Shown here in pieces: positions 10,101 through 20,248 of a DNA stretch of 64,000 nucleotides (positions are counted from its first letter, which is position 1; every line of letters starts with the position of its first letter). The translations under genes were made by a program, and so were the position numbers. The DNA lies in NCBI GenBank assembly GCA_958510825.1, contig OY294047.1, positions 682,001 through 746,000 on the forward strand, in the 5' to 3' direction. This stretch comes from Brachypterus glaber. Lineage: Eukaryota > Arthropoda > Insecta > Coleoptera > Kateretidae. The notes below the pieces were generated by a model, which saw only the letters and a list, made by a program, of their open reading frames with translations, was not told the DNA's origin and searched no databases.

Positions 10101-11439
10101 TTTTTACACTGACTGCCATAATTGTAAGAGAAAGACTTGTATTTATATAATAAGCGATTATAATTTGCTTGGTATGTGTGTTATAGCGCTCCTAGCTATA
10201 ATTTTTTTTTTCCGTGAAGCGGCTCGTTTTCTAAACTTGTACTCGTGCGCTAAAAACGAGTGCTTTATACAATTTTTCCTTTTTTGTCTAAAATTTAAAA
10301 AACCTACATTTAAATTGATGACTGATTTAGGTATTTTTGTTTTGGATTGGCATTACAGTTTACACCATGTTTAAAATTCTAAGAACAAATGATATTTTGA
10401 TATATTTTATAGTCATCTCTTCTCTTTTTTACTGCAATTAACCAAGCCACAATTTTAACATGGTAAAAATAACCTAAACACAAAATTTTGAAGAAAATTC
10501 AACTTTAAAGCGACATTGAGATTTGCAAGAAAAACGTCAAACGATAGGCCAGGTCTGTTGCCAACCCAAAAGAACAAAAAGTACAGACCTCTTATGGGCC
10601 TATAAGAACACGCAAAATGCGTGTGATTATAAGCTTATAAGAGTCGCAAAATAGAAAAAGGTATATTTTTCGTCAGAGTGATATTTTCCTGGTTTAAGTG
10701 GGGGAGGCTAGAAAAAATTTTTTTACTATACCTTTTAGTAAATATGTAGTTTGTTATATGCCAAATATGATTAATATGATTAATACAGGGTGTGGCAAAG
10801 GGGACAAAAACTAATATTGATGGCAATAACTCACTTATTATTGATCGCAGGATTAAAGTTATTACACAAATAAAAAATACTTCCAATTTACTGCAAAAAT
10901 ATCCCTAATCATTTTTGTCATGATTGCCACAGACCCGTTCAAGGTAGTTTTGTCTTTAAAAAATACATCGTTTATAAACGATGTATACATAAATGTGAAA
11001 AATGTTAACTATCTACCACAGTGTAATGGACTACTAGAAAGAATTCATAAAAAAATAATTTTTTACAGATGAACTTAACTCTGACGACAGTAAAAACATA
11101 ATGGAAAAGCTAGAAAATATAGACAGCGAAACAGACAACTTCGACATAACGTTCGTGAAAATGGCGGACGCCAGATACGCCAGAAAATGGGGGGTAACCA
11201 ATCTACCAGCAATTGTTTACTTCCGAAAACGGTTTCCCAGTATTTACAGAGGAGACATACATTCCGAAGCCGACGTGTTAGAATGGTTGCGGAAAAACCG
11301 TTTCCGGCAACCAGAATTGAACATCTTCATGTACGCCCTTTTGGCGATAGGTGTCGCTTTTGTTATATACACCGCGTTTTTACTTCAGTGTTTTAAAGCA
11401 CCACAAACGGCGCTCGTACCGCATCAAAAACAAACGTAG
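6524..11439 (+). CDS. Tandem thioredoxin-fold membrane protein, 3' part (three exons)
   Basis: Exons 6524-7162, 9313-9636 and 11069-11439 join in frame; every junction is phase 1 and falls in a Tyr codon. Together they encode about 444 residues: four tandem thioredoxin-like repeats of roughly 105-110 residues, then one transmembrane helix (NIFMYALLAIGVAFVIYTAF) and a short tail. Each repeat has the order: beta strand ending in F-Y or F-F, a CxxC-like site, helix, 'FVK' strand, a 'P-A-L-x-Y-F-R' cis-Pro strand, 'EGDL' and 'VLxWL'. The redox sites are CEVC, CHIC and CPEC in repeats 1-3; repeat 4 has lost both cysteines (NSDDS). The fold and repeats are seen directly. A secretory-pathway or ER-membrane role in disulfide chemistry is inferred from the fold and the C-terminal anchor. 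The protein resembles PDI and calsequestrin-like proteins. The first exon here starts in mid-protein, so upstream exons lie outside the window or were missed. Confidence 0.85.
7266..7364. repeat. GA-bubble hairpin with a GAA triloop
   Basis: Outer stem GAGGA.AAGTG, then further stem blocks, then the core 7306-7328, where CGGAT-GA-CGC-gaa-GCG-GA-GTCCG folds with T.G, G.A and A.G in a row between Watson-Crick pairs. The CGC-gaa-GCG tip matches the exceptionally stable GCGAAGC mini-hairpin known from DNA structural work. Confidence 0.75.
8412..8640 (-). mobile_element. tRNA-derived SINE, copy 2, with target duplication
   Basis: On the minus strand the head has an A box (TTGGTGTAGTGGAC) and a B box (GAGTTCGATTCTCACC), the internal RNA polymerase III promoter. 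The body matches copy 1 near the window start. It is flanked by a 10 bp duplication, ACTTAATTAA, at 8402-8411 and 8641-8650. Confidence 0.8.
8766..9137. mobile_element. TIR element in intron A/B
   Basis: About 60 bp inverted repeats (TTTTACTATTCCTTAAAACG then ACTTTTGTTTGATTAACGCA) face each other about 370 bp apart, with no ORF. The ends have TA. It lies in the thioredoxin-gene intron. Confidence 0.8.
9218..9292 (+). repeat. 75 bp dispersed repeat just upstream of a splice acceptor
   Basis: Contains GGGAAAATGCAATATACCAT and GCGTAGCATTACATATCTTC. Close relatives lie at 32681-32752 and 62855-62925, with a shorter reversed relative at about 46065-46130. This copy ends about 20 nt before the acceptor of exon B. 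Confidence 0.7.
9313..9636 (+). CDS. Thioredoxin-repeat gene, exon B (repeat 3)
   Basis: Exactly 108 codons, that is one repeat, with the same phase at both ends. It carries CPEC, LPALMYF and YEGDL, and ends in 'VTVFF' plus one base before gtaagt. The acceptor is cttccatag. Confidence 0.87.
9716..10675 (+). mobile_element. Z-family hairpin element, copy 1, with an insertion in the hairpin tip
   Basis: Starts AGTATATTAAAGTACTAG, shares its body with 24629-25145 (reverse) and 48946-49480, and ends with the second hairpin 10589-10643 and CGCAAAATAGAAAAA. The tip of hairpin 1 is split at 9790-10216 by a foreign segment. Confidence 0.75.
9790..10216. mobile_element. 427 bp insertion with CACGGAAA ends
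   Basis: Ends CACGGAAA and TTTCCGTG, flanked by AA on both sides. The related hairpin at 25064-25080 has an uninterrupted CCGCAAGCGG tip, so the empty site is known and the target duplication is AA. Confidence 0.65.
11069..11439 (+). CDS. Thioredoxin-repeat gene, last exon (repeat 4, membrane anchor)
   Basis: Begins after ttttttacag and stops at TAG 11437-11439. Repeat 4 keeps the LPAIVYFRKR strand and YRGD but has no cysteines at the redox position. It is followed by a hydrophobic segment of about 20 residues and a polar tail ending PHQKQT. A possible AATAAA lies at 12099-12104. Confidence 0.85.
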
Positions 11440-12241
11440 AAAAATTGTGCATATTTGGATATATGACATATACATATACGGAGAGAAGTTTTTAGTGAAA
11501 AATATATTTGAAATCTAGTAAACGCGCGATATATAGACTTAGCAATCTTTACCTAGGATTAAGACAAAACTTACTGACAATTATCAGTAGGTTAATGGTA
11601 ATGGTATGGTAAAAATGACAGTGTCTTTGAGTCGAACGTTTAGTGGATTTCAAAGGTACTTTTTACCAAAAAAAAGTCTCTCTGTGTATTATAAACATAT
11701 ATTACGCGTATACAGATAAAATTATTTTTGAGATCAACGTCGTGGTGTCGACTAACTTCCACTTTTTAAAGCGTATGCGTAATCAGTCACACAGCTGGAT
11801 AATTTGATCGTTAAAAAATAGTTTTATCTGTATATAATATATGTATAATATTTGATATGTAGGTTGTGAGAAAGAAAAGAATATGAGAAGATTTGAATGA
11901 TAGATAATATAAACGGATAGATTTTATTTCGATATTATTTGGTGTTGTATTTTTCAAAATTTAATTAAAAAATTAAAAAATAGTTATTTTGTGTTAAGAG
12001 CCATTCCATGATTATGAAGAGGGCAATTTTTAATTTGCCTTATATTTTAAATTTAGCATTAAATACTTTATTTTAATTAGGATGAAATATTGTTGATTAA
12101 TAAAATAAATAAAATACATAAATCCTTTATTTATGTCGGCTAGTAAAAATCGATAATCGTTAGGACATGAAATTGACGAAATAAACTTATTGCGTTTGAA
12201 TTTAATGGAATGAAATATTAGTTTAAAATTATCAAGAACCA

Positions 12242-12893
12242 AATTAATGGTTAAAAATTGTGTTTTTTTTTTTTAATTATTGTGTGATGGCTTTTAACAT
12301 TAGGACTACAAAAATTTTATAGTTTTTGAACTATTTTATCAATCTACAATGAAAAGTTAAGTTCAATTTTAATTGAAATAAAATTAATCATAAATCAATT
12401 AAGAATTTAAGCGATAAAATGTTAGATTCATTTGTATCTTTCATTTCATTGGTTATGATAATCTTTATTAGGTAATTAGTTATAATCATACATAAACTAA
12501 TCTTTGGTTTAACGCGAATATTATTTATTTTGTTAAATGAGCTCACGTGCGGTTTTATGGTAATAATAAAATAAAAAATGTATAGATAATAATAATATAT
12601 TATTACTAATACTTGGGTATCATATAACCTTAAATTATTTTACAATCCCAATATAATTATATTATAATTATATATGACAGTAATAATAATTACATTTAAG
12701 GTACATGCAGGTTTTATCTATGATCAACAATTTCATAGAAAATCATTAAAAGTAAATATATCCATCATTTTATGATATTATCAATAGTATTGATTCCATA
12801 TTACATTCATTAAGTGCATAAAAAAGTCAAGATATTAATCATGGAAAAGTTATCAAAATGTATTGATCAATTATAATAAATATTAATAATTAA
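12242..12893. other. No feature seen
   Basis: Very AT-rich intergenic DNA downstream of the thioredoxin-fold gene. I see no gene, tRNA or clear repeat. Confidence 0.6.
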
Positions 12894-13915
12894 TAGGTTG
12901 ATTTATGCAAAAATTAACGCAGCTAACTAGAAATATAATTAATTTTATGTATACACTGCGCATGTTTGGTTATAATTAAAGGAATAACTAGAAATAAAAT
13001 TATTTTTTCGACTAAACTGCGCAGTAGGGCATTGCAAAAAACACTTTTTTCTAATTTTCATATGCACCCCTCCTATGATGTTTCAATTGATAACTATGTC
13101 TGCATGCCAAATTTTAGGTTACTTGAATATTTTTTGACCCCCGCCCAACTTTTTTTCTAATTTTTCATATGCACCCCTCCTAAGTTGTTTCAATGGAGAT
13201 TTCTCCCGTTAGATTAGACAGGGACAAAAGTTCTACCCAAAAAGGATAGAAGACATACATACACTCCCACTTCCACCCAACCAAACAAATTCTGTATTTG
13301 TTCTTTGTTGAACAAATACAATATTTACTTGGCCGGGCGAAAAGTGTAACTATATTATTTTAATTAAAGAAATTACTGGCGCCATCTAAATTTTAGTAGA
13401 ATTATCTTATTCTACAGATTCATATTAGCTATGTTCGTTCGTAACGCTCACTGCTACACTTTCCGGCCAACCAAATAAATACTGTATTTGTTGTATGAAC
13501 AACAAACACAGTATTTATTTGGTTGACTGGAAAGTGTAGCACAAATAAGATAGAGATAGGTAGACGTCTTTTGTTTCATAATTCTAGTTGTAGAGAGCTC
13601 CATTGAAAAACTATGCTTCCATACCAAATTTCAGGTTAATTGAACATTTTTGATCCCCGCCCAACTCAGTTATAATAATGAGGTATTTGTGTTGTTTAAT
13701 TTCTTACACTGTTACAGTGTATTGAAACAACATAGGAGGGGTGCATATGAAAAATTAGAAAAAGGTGTTTTTTGCAAAGCCTTAATGCGCAGTTTGGTCA
13801 AAAAATTAATTATATTTCTAGTTATTCCGTTAATTATAACCAAGTATGCGCAGTGAGACATAAAATTAATCATACTTGTAGTTAACTACGTTAATTTTTG
13901 CATAAATGAACCTAT
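12894..13915. mobile_element. Foldback element split by a two-hairpin MITE
   Basis: Left arm from AGGTTGATTTATGCAAAAAT and right arm ending ATTTTTGCATAAATGAACCT are inverted repeats of about 170 bp or more. They contain TTTCATATGCACCCCTCCTA and its complement. A MITE copy sits inside at 13192-13604. Confidence 0.8.
13192..13604 (+). mobile_element. Two-hairpin MITE, copy 2 (nested)
   Basis: Same family as 2346-2750. It is inserted in the foldback element at 12894-13915 within a GTTTCAATGG / CCATTGAAAA context. Confidence 0.85.
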
Positions 13916-14871
13916 AATGATAATTTTAATATTAATTAAAATAAATTATTAAAATAAAAAAAATAGTATTACGTAAGTATTAAAATAAAATATAGGTAAT
14001 AAGAAAAATGTTTTAATTTTTTTTTAATTCAGTTTTCATCCTAGATTGATAAAATTATCAAAGAAAATAAAACCTGGGGCATCTTCTATATAAATATAGG
14101 CCTCAACAATATTAGGCTACAACGTATTTTCTTGTTAGTGGATATTTTAAATATTTTTTATACATTCACGTTTTATCAAAAAAAAAAAAGACAACAAAAA
14201 TTTAGCGGATCACTATCATTAAAAAAAAATTAAATCGGACTCGGCATAACAGTATTTTTTAGGTTTGGAAAAAAAAAGTCAAAATGTAAATTTAATTTAA
14301 ACCTAATTTGGTTAAATTTTTTAAAAATAAAAAAAAATCGTTTAAAATATTTACAAATAAGCAACAAAAGAATACAATACTTGATAAATAAGACTACAAA
14401 ACAAATGACAATAAAACATTAAATAAATATACATATGTATTTTAGAGCAAATTCATAAGATAATAAATTAAAAAAATATTAGGTGCGTTCAGTCGAGTTC
14501 AGCGAAAGGTAGCAAAAGTCAGCAAAACGATAACTTGCGCTGAGTTTGGCTGGGTGAAAGTTGAACGGTTTTTATCGGTCAATATGTTTTTGCTGAGCAT
14601 GGCGTACATACACTCTTAATACGCTCCGCATAAAACTAACATATTACAAGTTTTTAAAAAAGTTTTAAGTTATGTGCTTGTCAAATACTAATTAATAAAT
14701 AATCTCCTATAAAAATCTTGGTGAAAAATAGTGAAAAATAGTGAAAATAAGACCAAATAATCGTTTGTGAGAAATTGTTTACTGTTCTTATCAACAAAAA
14801 CACTTAAATCTGCATTGCTAAGCAAAACAATAGTATATTCTCAGTGCAACAAATAAAAATAAACAATTAAA

Positions 14872-16557
14872 ATGAACTTGCTTGGATCTTTCAATTGTTG
14901 TGCCGCCAATGGGTCATCTTCCATATACTGTTGCATGGTATGTTTTTGCTTTTACCACAAGCATTGCTTAAGAAAAAGAGCGGAAGCAGAATATCTTGAA
15001 GGCAGAAAAATAATTTGCTCAAAAAAGTGTAAATCTACCCATGAAGAAACCACAACGGAAAAACAAAACATTATGGAAATACTTCAGGAATTGCAAGAAG
15101 AATTAAAAATGAAAGACTTAAAACTAGAGAAACAGAGGAGACAAAGTAATGCATTTGAGTTAGATGCCCTAAGCATGGAACAAAGTTTTAATAAAGAAAT
15201 AAATAAGCATAAAGACACGATTCAGCTGCTCAAAAATCAGCTGAATGAAAATAGGGATAATTGTATAAAATGCGTCTCTTTGAAAAAAGAAGCTGACACG
15301 CATATGAGGGATATTGTTAGGCTTTGCGAAATTAATCAATGCCTAAAGGATAAAATAGAAGAACTTAAAACATTGACTAGAGATTTTAAATCTAAACAGA
15401 AAAAGCAAAATAGAAGGAAAGCAAAAAAGGTCTTTAAATTAATAAATACTGTAAACAATCTAAATGAAAAAATACGTTTCAAGGAAGTAACCAATACAAA
15501 ACTAAAACATAAGCTCAAATCTAACGCTAAAATTGCACATGACTTATATCCAAAAATTCTAGTAAACAGCAGCACACAAACATCCGATAAAAAGTTTCAA
15601 AAATCTAAAGCTACTCAAGTATCAAACAAGTTAAGCGGTCCAATTCATTCAAATTGCTGTACTGGTAATACTAAGAATATTGACAAAAGCCAAAGTGAAA
15701 TGCATTTAAATCTGGTTAAAAACCCATCCCCGTCCACAAGTATCCGGACTGAAAAAAAATATTCTAGAATTTTATTAGTAGCGGGAAGAAGCGGCAAAAA
15801 CATGCTAGATTATCTCAAATACTTACAGCCAAATACTATTATCACTTCTGTTATCAAACCGAATGCAACCGCTGAAGAGCTACTGAACACCGCAGTAAGT
15901 AGCTCAATAAATTTTACTAAAGATGATACTGTAGTTGTTTGGTTTAATACAAATGACATTTATAAAGAATTAGTACAAGAATTTGCCCTACGTACAAGAC
16001 AAACAAATATAACATTCCTTACAGAGTTATATACCAGTAGTAAGGAGTTAAACAAGCAAATTTACAACTATAATTTACATTTATGTCAGATTATCAATTC
16101 CCTCAAGAATAAGTTTAGTTTGAGCATTTTTGATGTCAATAAAGATTTAAATAAGTCATTTTATTCAACCAGAATAAACATACTAAGCAGAAAAGCAAAA
16201 TGCTTGATAGCAAGTAATTTATTTAATTTTATTTTAAAACGTGAATCCTTAAATAAACAGACACAAATACAGGAGCAAAGTCAACAAAATAATAATGAAC
16301 ATTCTAAGAAACAACAACAACAACCATCCCAAGAACAATGGAATCAACAACACCAGCAAAAAAATCCACGACAACAGGAAAAAGAGATAAACCAACTAGC
16401 TGGAAATCAGTACTTACAACTGCCCAATCAGCATCCGCATGAGAATCTAGGAAACACACAGCTGGATAAACAAAAAAAACTCCATTTTTTATGCCAACCG
16501 ATAAGTCTAGCAATGGAGCTAGAATTATCAAAAATACAAAATATAGAACAAATGTAA
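14872..16557 (+). CDS. LINE ORF1: zinc finger, coiled coil and degenerate SGNH-like domain
   Basis: 561 codons, intact. The N-terminus (about residues 8-60) has a Cys/His cluster, CCAANG..CCMVCFCFYHKHC..CSKKC, like a PHD or related zinc finger. Residues about 65-220 are Lys/Glu-rich coiled coil with further Cys. Residues about 297-450 read RILLVAGRSGKNMLDYL ... TVVVWFNTNDIYKE, which follows the block order of an SGNH esterase (the 'xNDI' block is clear) although the first catalytic Ser block looks degenerate. The C-terminus is Gln/Asn-rich. PHD plus esterase ORF1 proteins are known from CR1/L2-type non-LTR elements. The likely role is RNA binding and particle assembly. ORF1 overlaps ORF2 by 67 nt in another frame. 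Confidence 0.8.
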   Translation: MNLLGSFNCCAANGSSSIYCCMVCFCFYHKHCLRKRAEAEYLEGRKIICSKKCKSTHEETTTEKQNIMEILQELQEELKMKDLKLEKQRRQSNAFELDALSMEQSFNKEINKHKDTIQLLKNQLNENRDNCIKCVSLKKEADTHMRDIVRLCEINQCLKDKIEELKTLTRDFKSKQKKQNRRKAKKVFKLINTVNNLNEKIRFKEVTNTKLKHKLKSNAKIAHDLYPKILVNSSTQTSDKKFQKSKATQVSNKLSGPIHSNCCTGNTKNIDKSQSEMHLNLVKNPSPSTSIRTEKKYSRILLVAGRSGKNMLDYLKYLQPNTIITSVIKPNATAEELLNTAVSSSINFTKDDTVVVWFNTNDIYKELVQEFALRTRQTNITFLTELYTSSKELNKQIYNYNLHLCQIINSLKNKFSLSIFDVNKDLNKSFYSTRINILSRKAKCLIASNLFNFILKRESLNKQTQIQEQSQQNNNEHSKKQQQQPSQEQWNQQHQQKNPRQQEKEINQLAGNQYLQLPNQHPHENLGNTQLDKQKKLHFLCQPISLAMELELSKIQNIEQM

Positions 16558-19403
16558 ACGGTGTAAATATTTTGGACCTAAAGGTTTGCCATGTCAATGT
16601 TCAAGGTTTATGTAATAATATTAATCTTATTGAAACTTTTTTATCTCAGGAAAATCCCCATGTTATTTGTTTGTCTGAGCACTGGGTAGTTAATGAAAAC
16701 GTATGTTCCTTAAATTTGCCTAACTTTAAATTATGTTCCCATTTTTCAAGAAAAAACCATATCCGTGGTGGATCCGTCATTTTTGTCAAAGAGAATCCAT
16801 CTTTTAGCGTTGGTTCTATTTTAGAGATTAGTGATTTATCAGTTGAAATGAATATTGAAATATCTGCCTCCTGTATTGCTGGTAACTCCAACAAAATTTG
16901 TATTATATCCATCTATAGGCCAAATAGAGGAGACTATAAAGTATTTTTTCAAGCCCTTAATCAGGCTTTAACATTAGCATTTAAAAAGTATTTATACGTG
17001 GTTCTTTGTGGTGATTTTAATATAGATTTTAAAGAAAACTCTAATAATAGTAAATCCCTCTCTGGAGTTTTTGACTCGTTTGAATTAATTATGGGCAACA
17101 CAGACTTTACTAGGGTTTTTACAAATGTTCATGGACAAACGAGCAGAACCTGCATTGACTACATGGTAACTAATATCTCCTCTTGTATCTGCAAAATAGT
17201 CAACCCTAATATTGCGGATCATTACAGCCATATTCTTGACATTAAATTATCTATATCGGTTAATAACAAAAAAGATAGGGAAATTAAATACAGGAAAGTA
17301 AACAGTGACAATATAAATAATTTTAGAATGTATCTTCAAAAAACCAATTGGTCTAATCTGTTCGAATTAAATACTGAATCTGCCTTTGAATATTTTGTGG
17401 AATCAGTAACGTGGTGTTTTCAAGTAACCTGCCCAATAGTAACTAAAAAAAGTAATACTATTGTTAATAAAGGTTGGCTTAATCAAAGCATAATAAATGA
17501 GAGCATACAGCTAAAATATTTATTTAGTCTACTGCCTACTAACCTTATTAGTGCTGAGGAATATAGGGCTGCTAGAAGTCAACACAAATACAATATTAAA
17601 ACGACAAAACAAAAGTATTATGGAAATAAAATTAAAAACAGTACAAATAGAACAAAAACAACATGGGAAATTATAAATTTTAAGCTAGGACGGTCAAAAA
17701 AACAAAAACCAATTACTAAAATAACCTACGACAAAAAATGTATTGAGAATAGCCGCGAAATTGCGGAAGCTTTTGGTTCTTATTTTGCTGATGTTGCTGA
17801 GGAGACTGCAACAATCCACTTTGGCCAAAATATCTCCTTACCTTGCACCTACTCTAAAAATAATGGCATAATCCCTTTTAGAAGTCAGCCTTTGAGTGAG
17901 ATTGAGGTATATAATGTCTTGAGAGAAATAAAAAATAAAAAATCACGTGGCCAGGATGGATTGTCAGCAGAAGTTCTTTTGCAAATAAGTGATTTAATTA
18001 TTAAGCCTTTCACATATTTAGTTAATTTATCTATATCTAGTGGATATTTTCCCAATCTATTTAAAACAGCGCTAGTCAGGCCTGTTCACAAAAAGGGTAG
18101 CATTGATGAACTAAATAACTACAGGCAAATATCAGTATTAGATACCTTTTCCAAAGTTATGGAGAAAATAGTGGGTAAACAACTAACTGATTATCTTAAT
18201 GATAATCAAATAATAACAGAGTGTCAACATGGGTTTCGTGCAAATAGGTCTGTTGAAAGTGCATCATTTGACTTGCTTAAATTTGTGTATACCGAACTTG
18301 ACAAGGGTAACTTTGTTATTCAGCTTCAATTTGACATGACTAAAGCTTTTGATACCGTTCGTCCATCATTTGTAAAATCCAAACTTGGTCATATCGGAGT
18401 TCCTAAAAACATTAAGAGTTGGATTTACTCATATTTATTATTTAGAAAGATAGTTATTAACCTAGACAATACGACTAGATCCAAGGAATATTTTTTAAAA
18501 CTAGGAGTCCCACAAGGATCTGTGTTAGGTCCGCTTTTATTTTTATTATACATAAATGACTTGCCTCTTTTTATTAAAAATGCATTAATAATTTTATTTG
18601 CGGATGATACCACCATGTTAATTTCTGCCTCATCACCAGAAGAACTACTTAATTTAATTTTAGCTGTTATTCAGGATTTTGAAGCATGGTGTCAGCGTAA
18701 TAAATTAATACTTAATGCCTCAAAAACTGTCGCAATAAACTATTTTAACATGAAAGGCCTGGATCTAAATTTTACTATTCCCAATATTACACTGAGCTCT
18801 AGCAGCAAATTCCTAGGTGTCATTTTTGATAGTAAGCTGACATGGGAAAAACATATTGATTGTATTTGCAAAAAAATAAATAGCGCTTACTTTGCAATTT
18901 TAAAAATGAAAAACGATTTAGATACATCAGGAATACTTAACATTTACTATTCTCTGGCTTTCACTCATCTGGCTTACAATATTATTTGTTGGGGGTGTGC
19001 TAGCAATATAGAAAGAGTTTTAGTTGCACAGAAGAGGTTAATACGCCTAATTTTTGATCTTGAATATAGAGCAAGCTGTAGAGAAACGTTCAAAAGTAAA
19101 AACATATTTACGGTAACAAGTTTATATATTTATAGATGTGTTCTTTTTGCTAAACAAAATATTACCAAATTCTCATGTAATTCTGACTCTCACTCTTACA
19201 ATACTAGAAATAGTAATGAATTGCGTATTCCTAAACATAAAACTACTTTATTTAAGGATTCTCCTTATTACAATTGTATAGTATTTTTTAATAAACTCCC
19301 AAAAGAATTACAATGTATCTCCACTTATACCACCTTTAAAAAAATGGTTAAAAAGTTTTTTCTTGAAAAGGGTTACTATAAAGTAGACGAATACTTATCA
19401 TAA
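16491..19403 (+). CDS. LINE ORF2: AP endonuclease and reverse transcriptase
   Basis: 970 codons with no stop. The endonuclease domain shows HVNVQGL, ICLSEHW, the metal-site CGDFNIDF, CIDYMV and the final ADHYSH. The reverse transcriptase shows VRPVHKKGS, HGFRANRS, QFDMTKAFDTV (first catalytic Asp), GVPQGSVLGPLLFLLYINDL and the catalytic ILFADDTT. After the RT come the HSYNTRN and KLPKEL motifs typical of CR1-like elements. Both catalytic centres are intact, so this copy could be active. The first ATG overlaps the end of ORF1; an internal start or reinitiation is possible. Confidence 0.93.
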   Translation: MPTDKSSNGARIIKNTKYRTNVNGVNILDLKVCHVNVQGLCNNINLIETFLSQENPHVICLSEHWVVNENVCSLNLPNFKLCSHFSRKNHIRGGSVIFVKENPSFSVGSILEISDLSVEMNIEISASCIAGNSNKICIISIYRPNRGDYKVFFQALNQALTLAFKKYLYVVLCGDFNIDFKENSNNSKSLSGVFDSFELIMGNTDFTRVFTNVHGQTSRTCIDYMVTNISSCICKIVNPNIADHYSHILDIKLSISVNNKKDREIKYRKVNSDNINNFRMYLQKTNWSNLFELNTESAFEYFVESVTWCFQVTCPIVTKKSNTIVNKGWLNQSIINESIQLKYLFSLLPTNLISAEEYRAARSQHKYNIKTTKQKYYGNKIKNSTNRTKTTWEIINFKLGRSKKQKPITKITYDKKCIENSREIAEAFGSYFADVAEETATIHFGQNISLPCTYSKNNGIIPFRSQPLSEIEVYNVLREIKNKKSRGQDGLSAEVLLQISDLIIKPFTYLVNLSISSGYFPNLFKTALVRPVHKKGSIDELNNYRQISVLDTFSKVMEKIVGKQLTDYLNDNQIITECQHGFRANRSVESASFDLLKFVYTELDKGNFVIQLQFDMTKAFDTVRPSFVKSKLGHIGVPKNIKSWIYSYLLFRKIVINLDNTTRSKEYFLKLGVPQGSVLGPLLFLLYINDLPLFIKNALIILFADDTTMLISASSPEELLNLILAVIQDFEAWCQRNKLILNASKTVAINYFNMKGLDLNFTIPNITLSSSSKFLGVIFDSKLTWEKHIDCICKKINSAYFAILKMKNDLDTSGILNIYYSLAFTHLAYNIICWGCASNIERVLVAQKRLIRLIFDLEYRASCRETFKSKNIFTVTSLYIYRCVLFAKQNITKFSCNSDSHSYNTRNSNELRIPKHKTTLFKDSPYYNCIVFFNKLPKELQCISTYTTFKKMVKKFFLEKGYYKVDEYLS

Positions 19404-20248
19404 ATCAGTAATTTACCAATAGTAGGTTCTTGCATGCTTACATTTATATGTTTTTTATTTCTTATTTAATTTATACCAACTCCATGTTTTTAAATAGTAT
19501 TATTTGTATATTTACATTTTTGTGACTTGTCATATGTACTCATTGTACCAACTAATGACTAATAAATTATTATTATTATTATTATTATTATTAAAAAAGA
19601 CAGGAAAACAAAAAATATATATAATACGACGCAGTTTTTAATTTTGATTGAGTTTGTGAGATTATTTATGGTTATATCTAATATTTTTTCGAAATTTTCG
19701 ACATAAAGTTAACGGTAGAATCCATCGCCTACTTTGACTGCTAGCAAAACTCAGCGAACAGCTGAAATTTGACGTTGACGTGGACAGTTGACGTTGACAG
19801 TTGAACACCCTAATGGTTTTAGCTGAGTTTCGCTGCCTTTCGCTGAGCATTAAACGTGCCTAATAAATTAAAAAAAAAATCTTCTCTTTTATGTGATTTA
19901 AACGATATTCTGGTAGCGCCGTCTGGTGTGTGTTTCAACAAATATGGACAATAATTTTAATTAATTCATTAATTAAATAATAATTTATATATCCTGGACC
20001 AAATAAAACAATAGTGTTCATCTATAAATATGTATAATGTTTAATCATTCCTAAAACTATTGTGAGAAATAAAAAATAAATAAATAAATAAAAATAAAGC
20101 CGAGGAAAATATATGTTTCCGACAGGTACAATTACATCGTTTTGTTTTTTTGTTATCTTACATAATTATAGGTAAACATTGTACTCTTGTAAATAAATTT
20201 TAAAACACTTAAATGCGTTTTTTTAATTGTTGATTTTTTTGAATTTCT

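Larger units (their letters stand above)
14620..19592 (+). mobile_element. Full-length CR1/L2-like non-LTR retrotransposon
   Basis: Two intact ORFs, a 3' UTR of about 190 nt and an (ATT)n tail at 19565-19592. The 5' boundary is approximate. I found no convincing target-site duplication at these inner borders, which is common for CR1-like elements. Confidence 0.8.
14482..19860. mobile_element. TIR-bounded element hosting the LINE
   Basis: The left end (GGTGCGTTCAGTCGAGTTCA then GCGAAAGGTAGC) and the right end read in reverse (GGCACGTTTAATGCTCAGCG then AAAGGCAGCG) are imperfect inverted repeats of about 45 bp. TA lies on both sides. A 16 bp direct repeat (14461-14476 and 19861-19876) also flanks. 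The simplest reading is a MITE with PIF/Harbinger-like ends into which the LINE inserted. Confidence 0.5.

Noticed and set aside
15336..15575. Minus-strand ORF in LINE ORF1
   Set aside because: Shadow of the coiled-coil coding region on the other strand.
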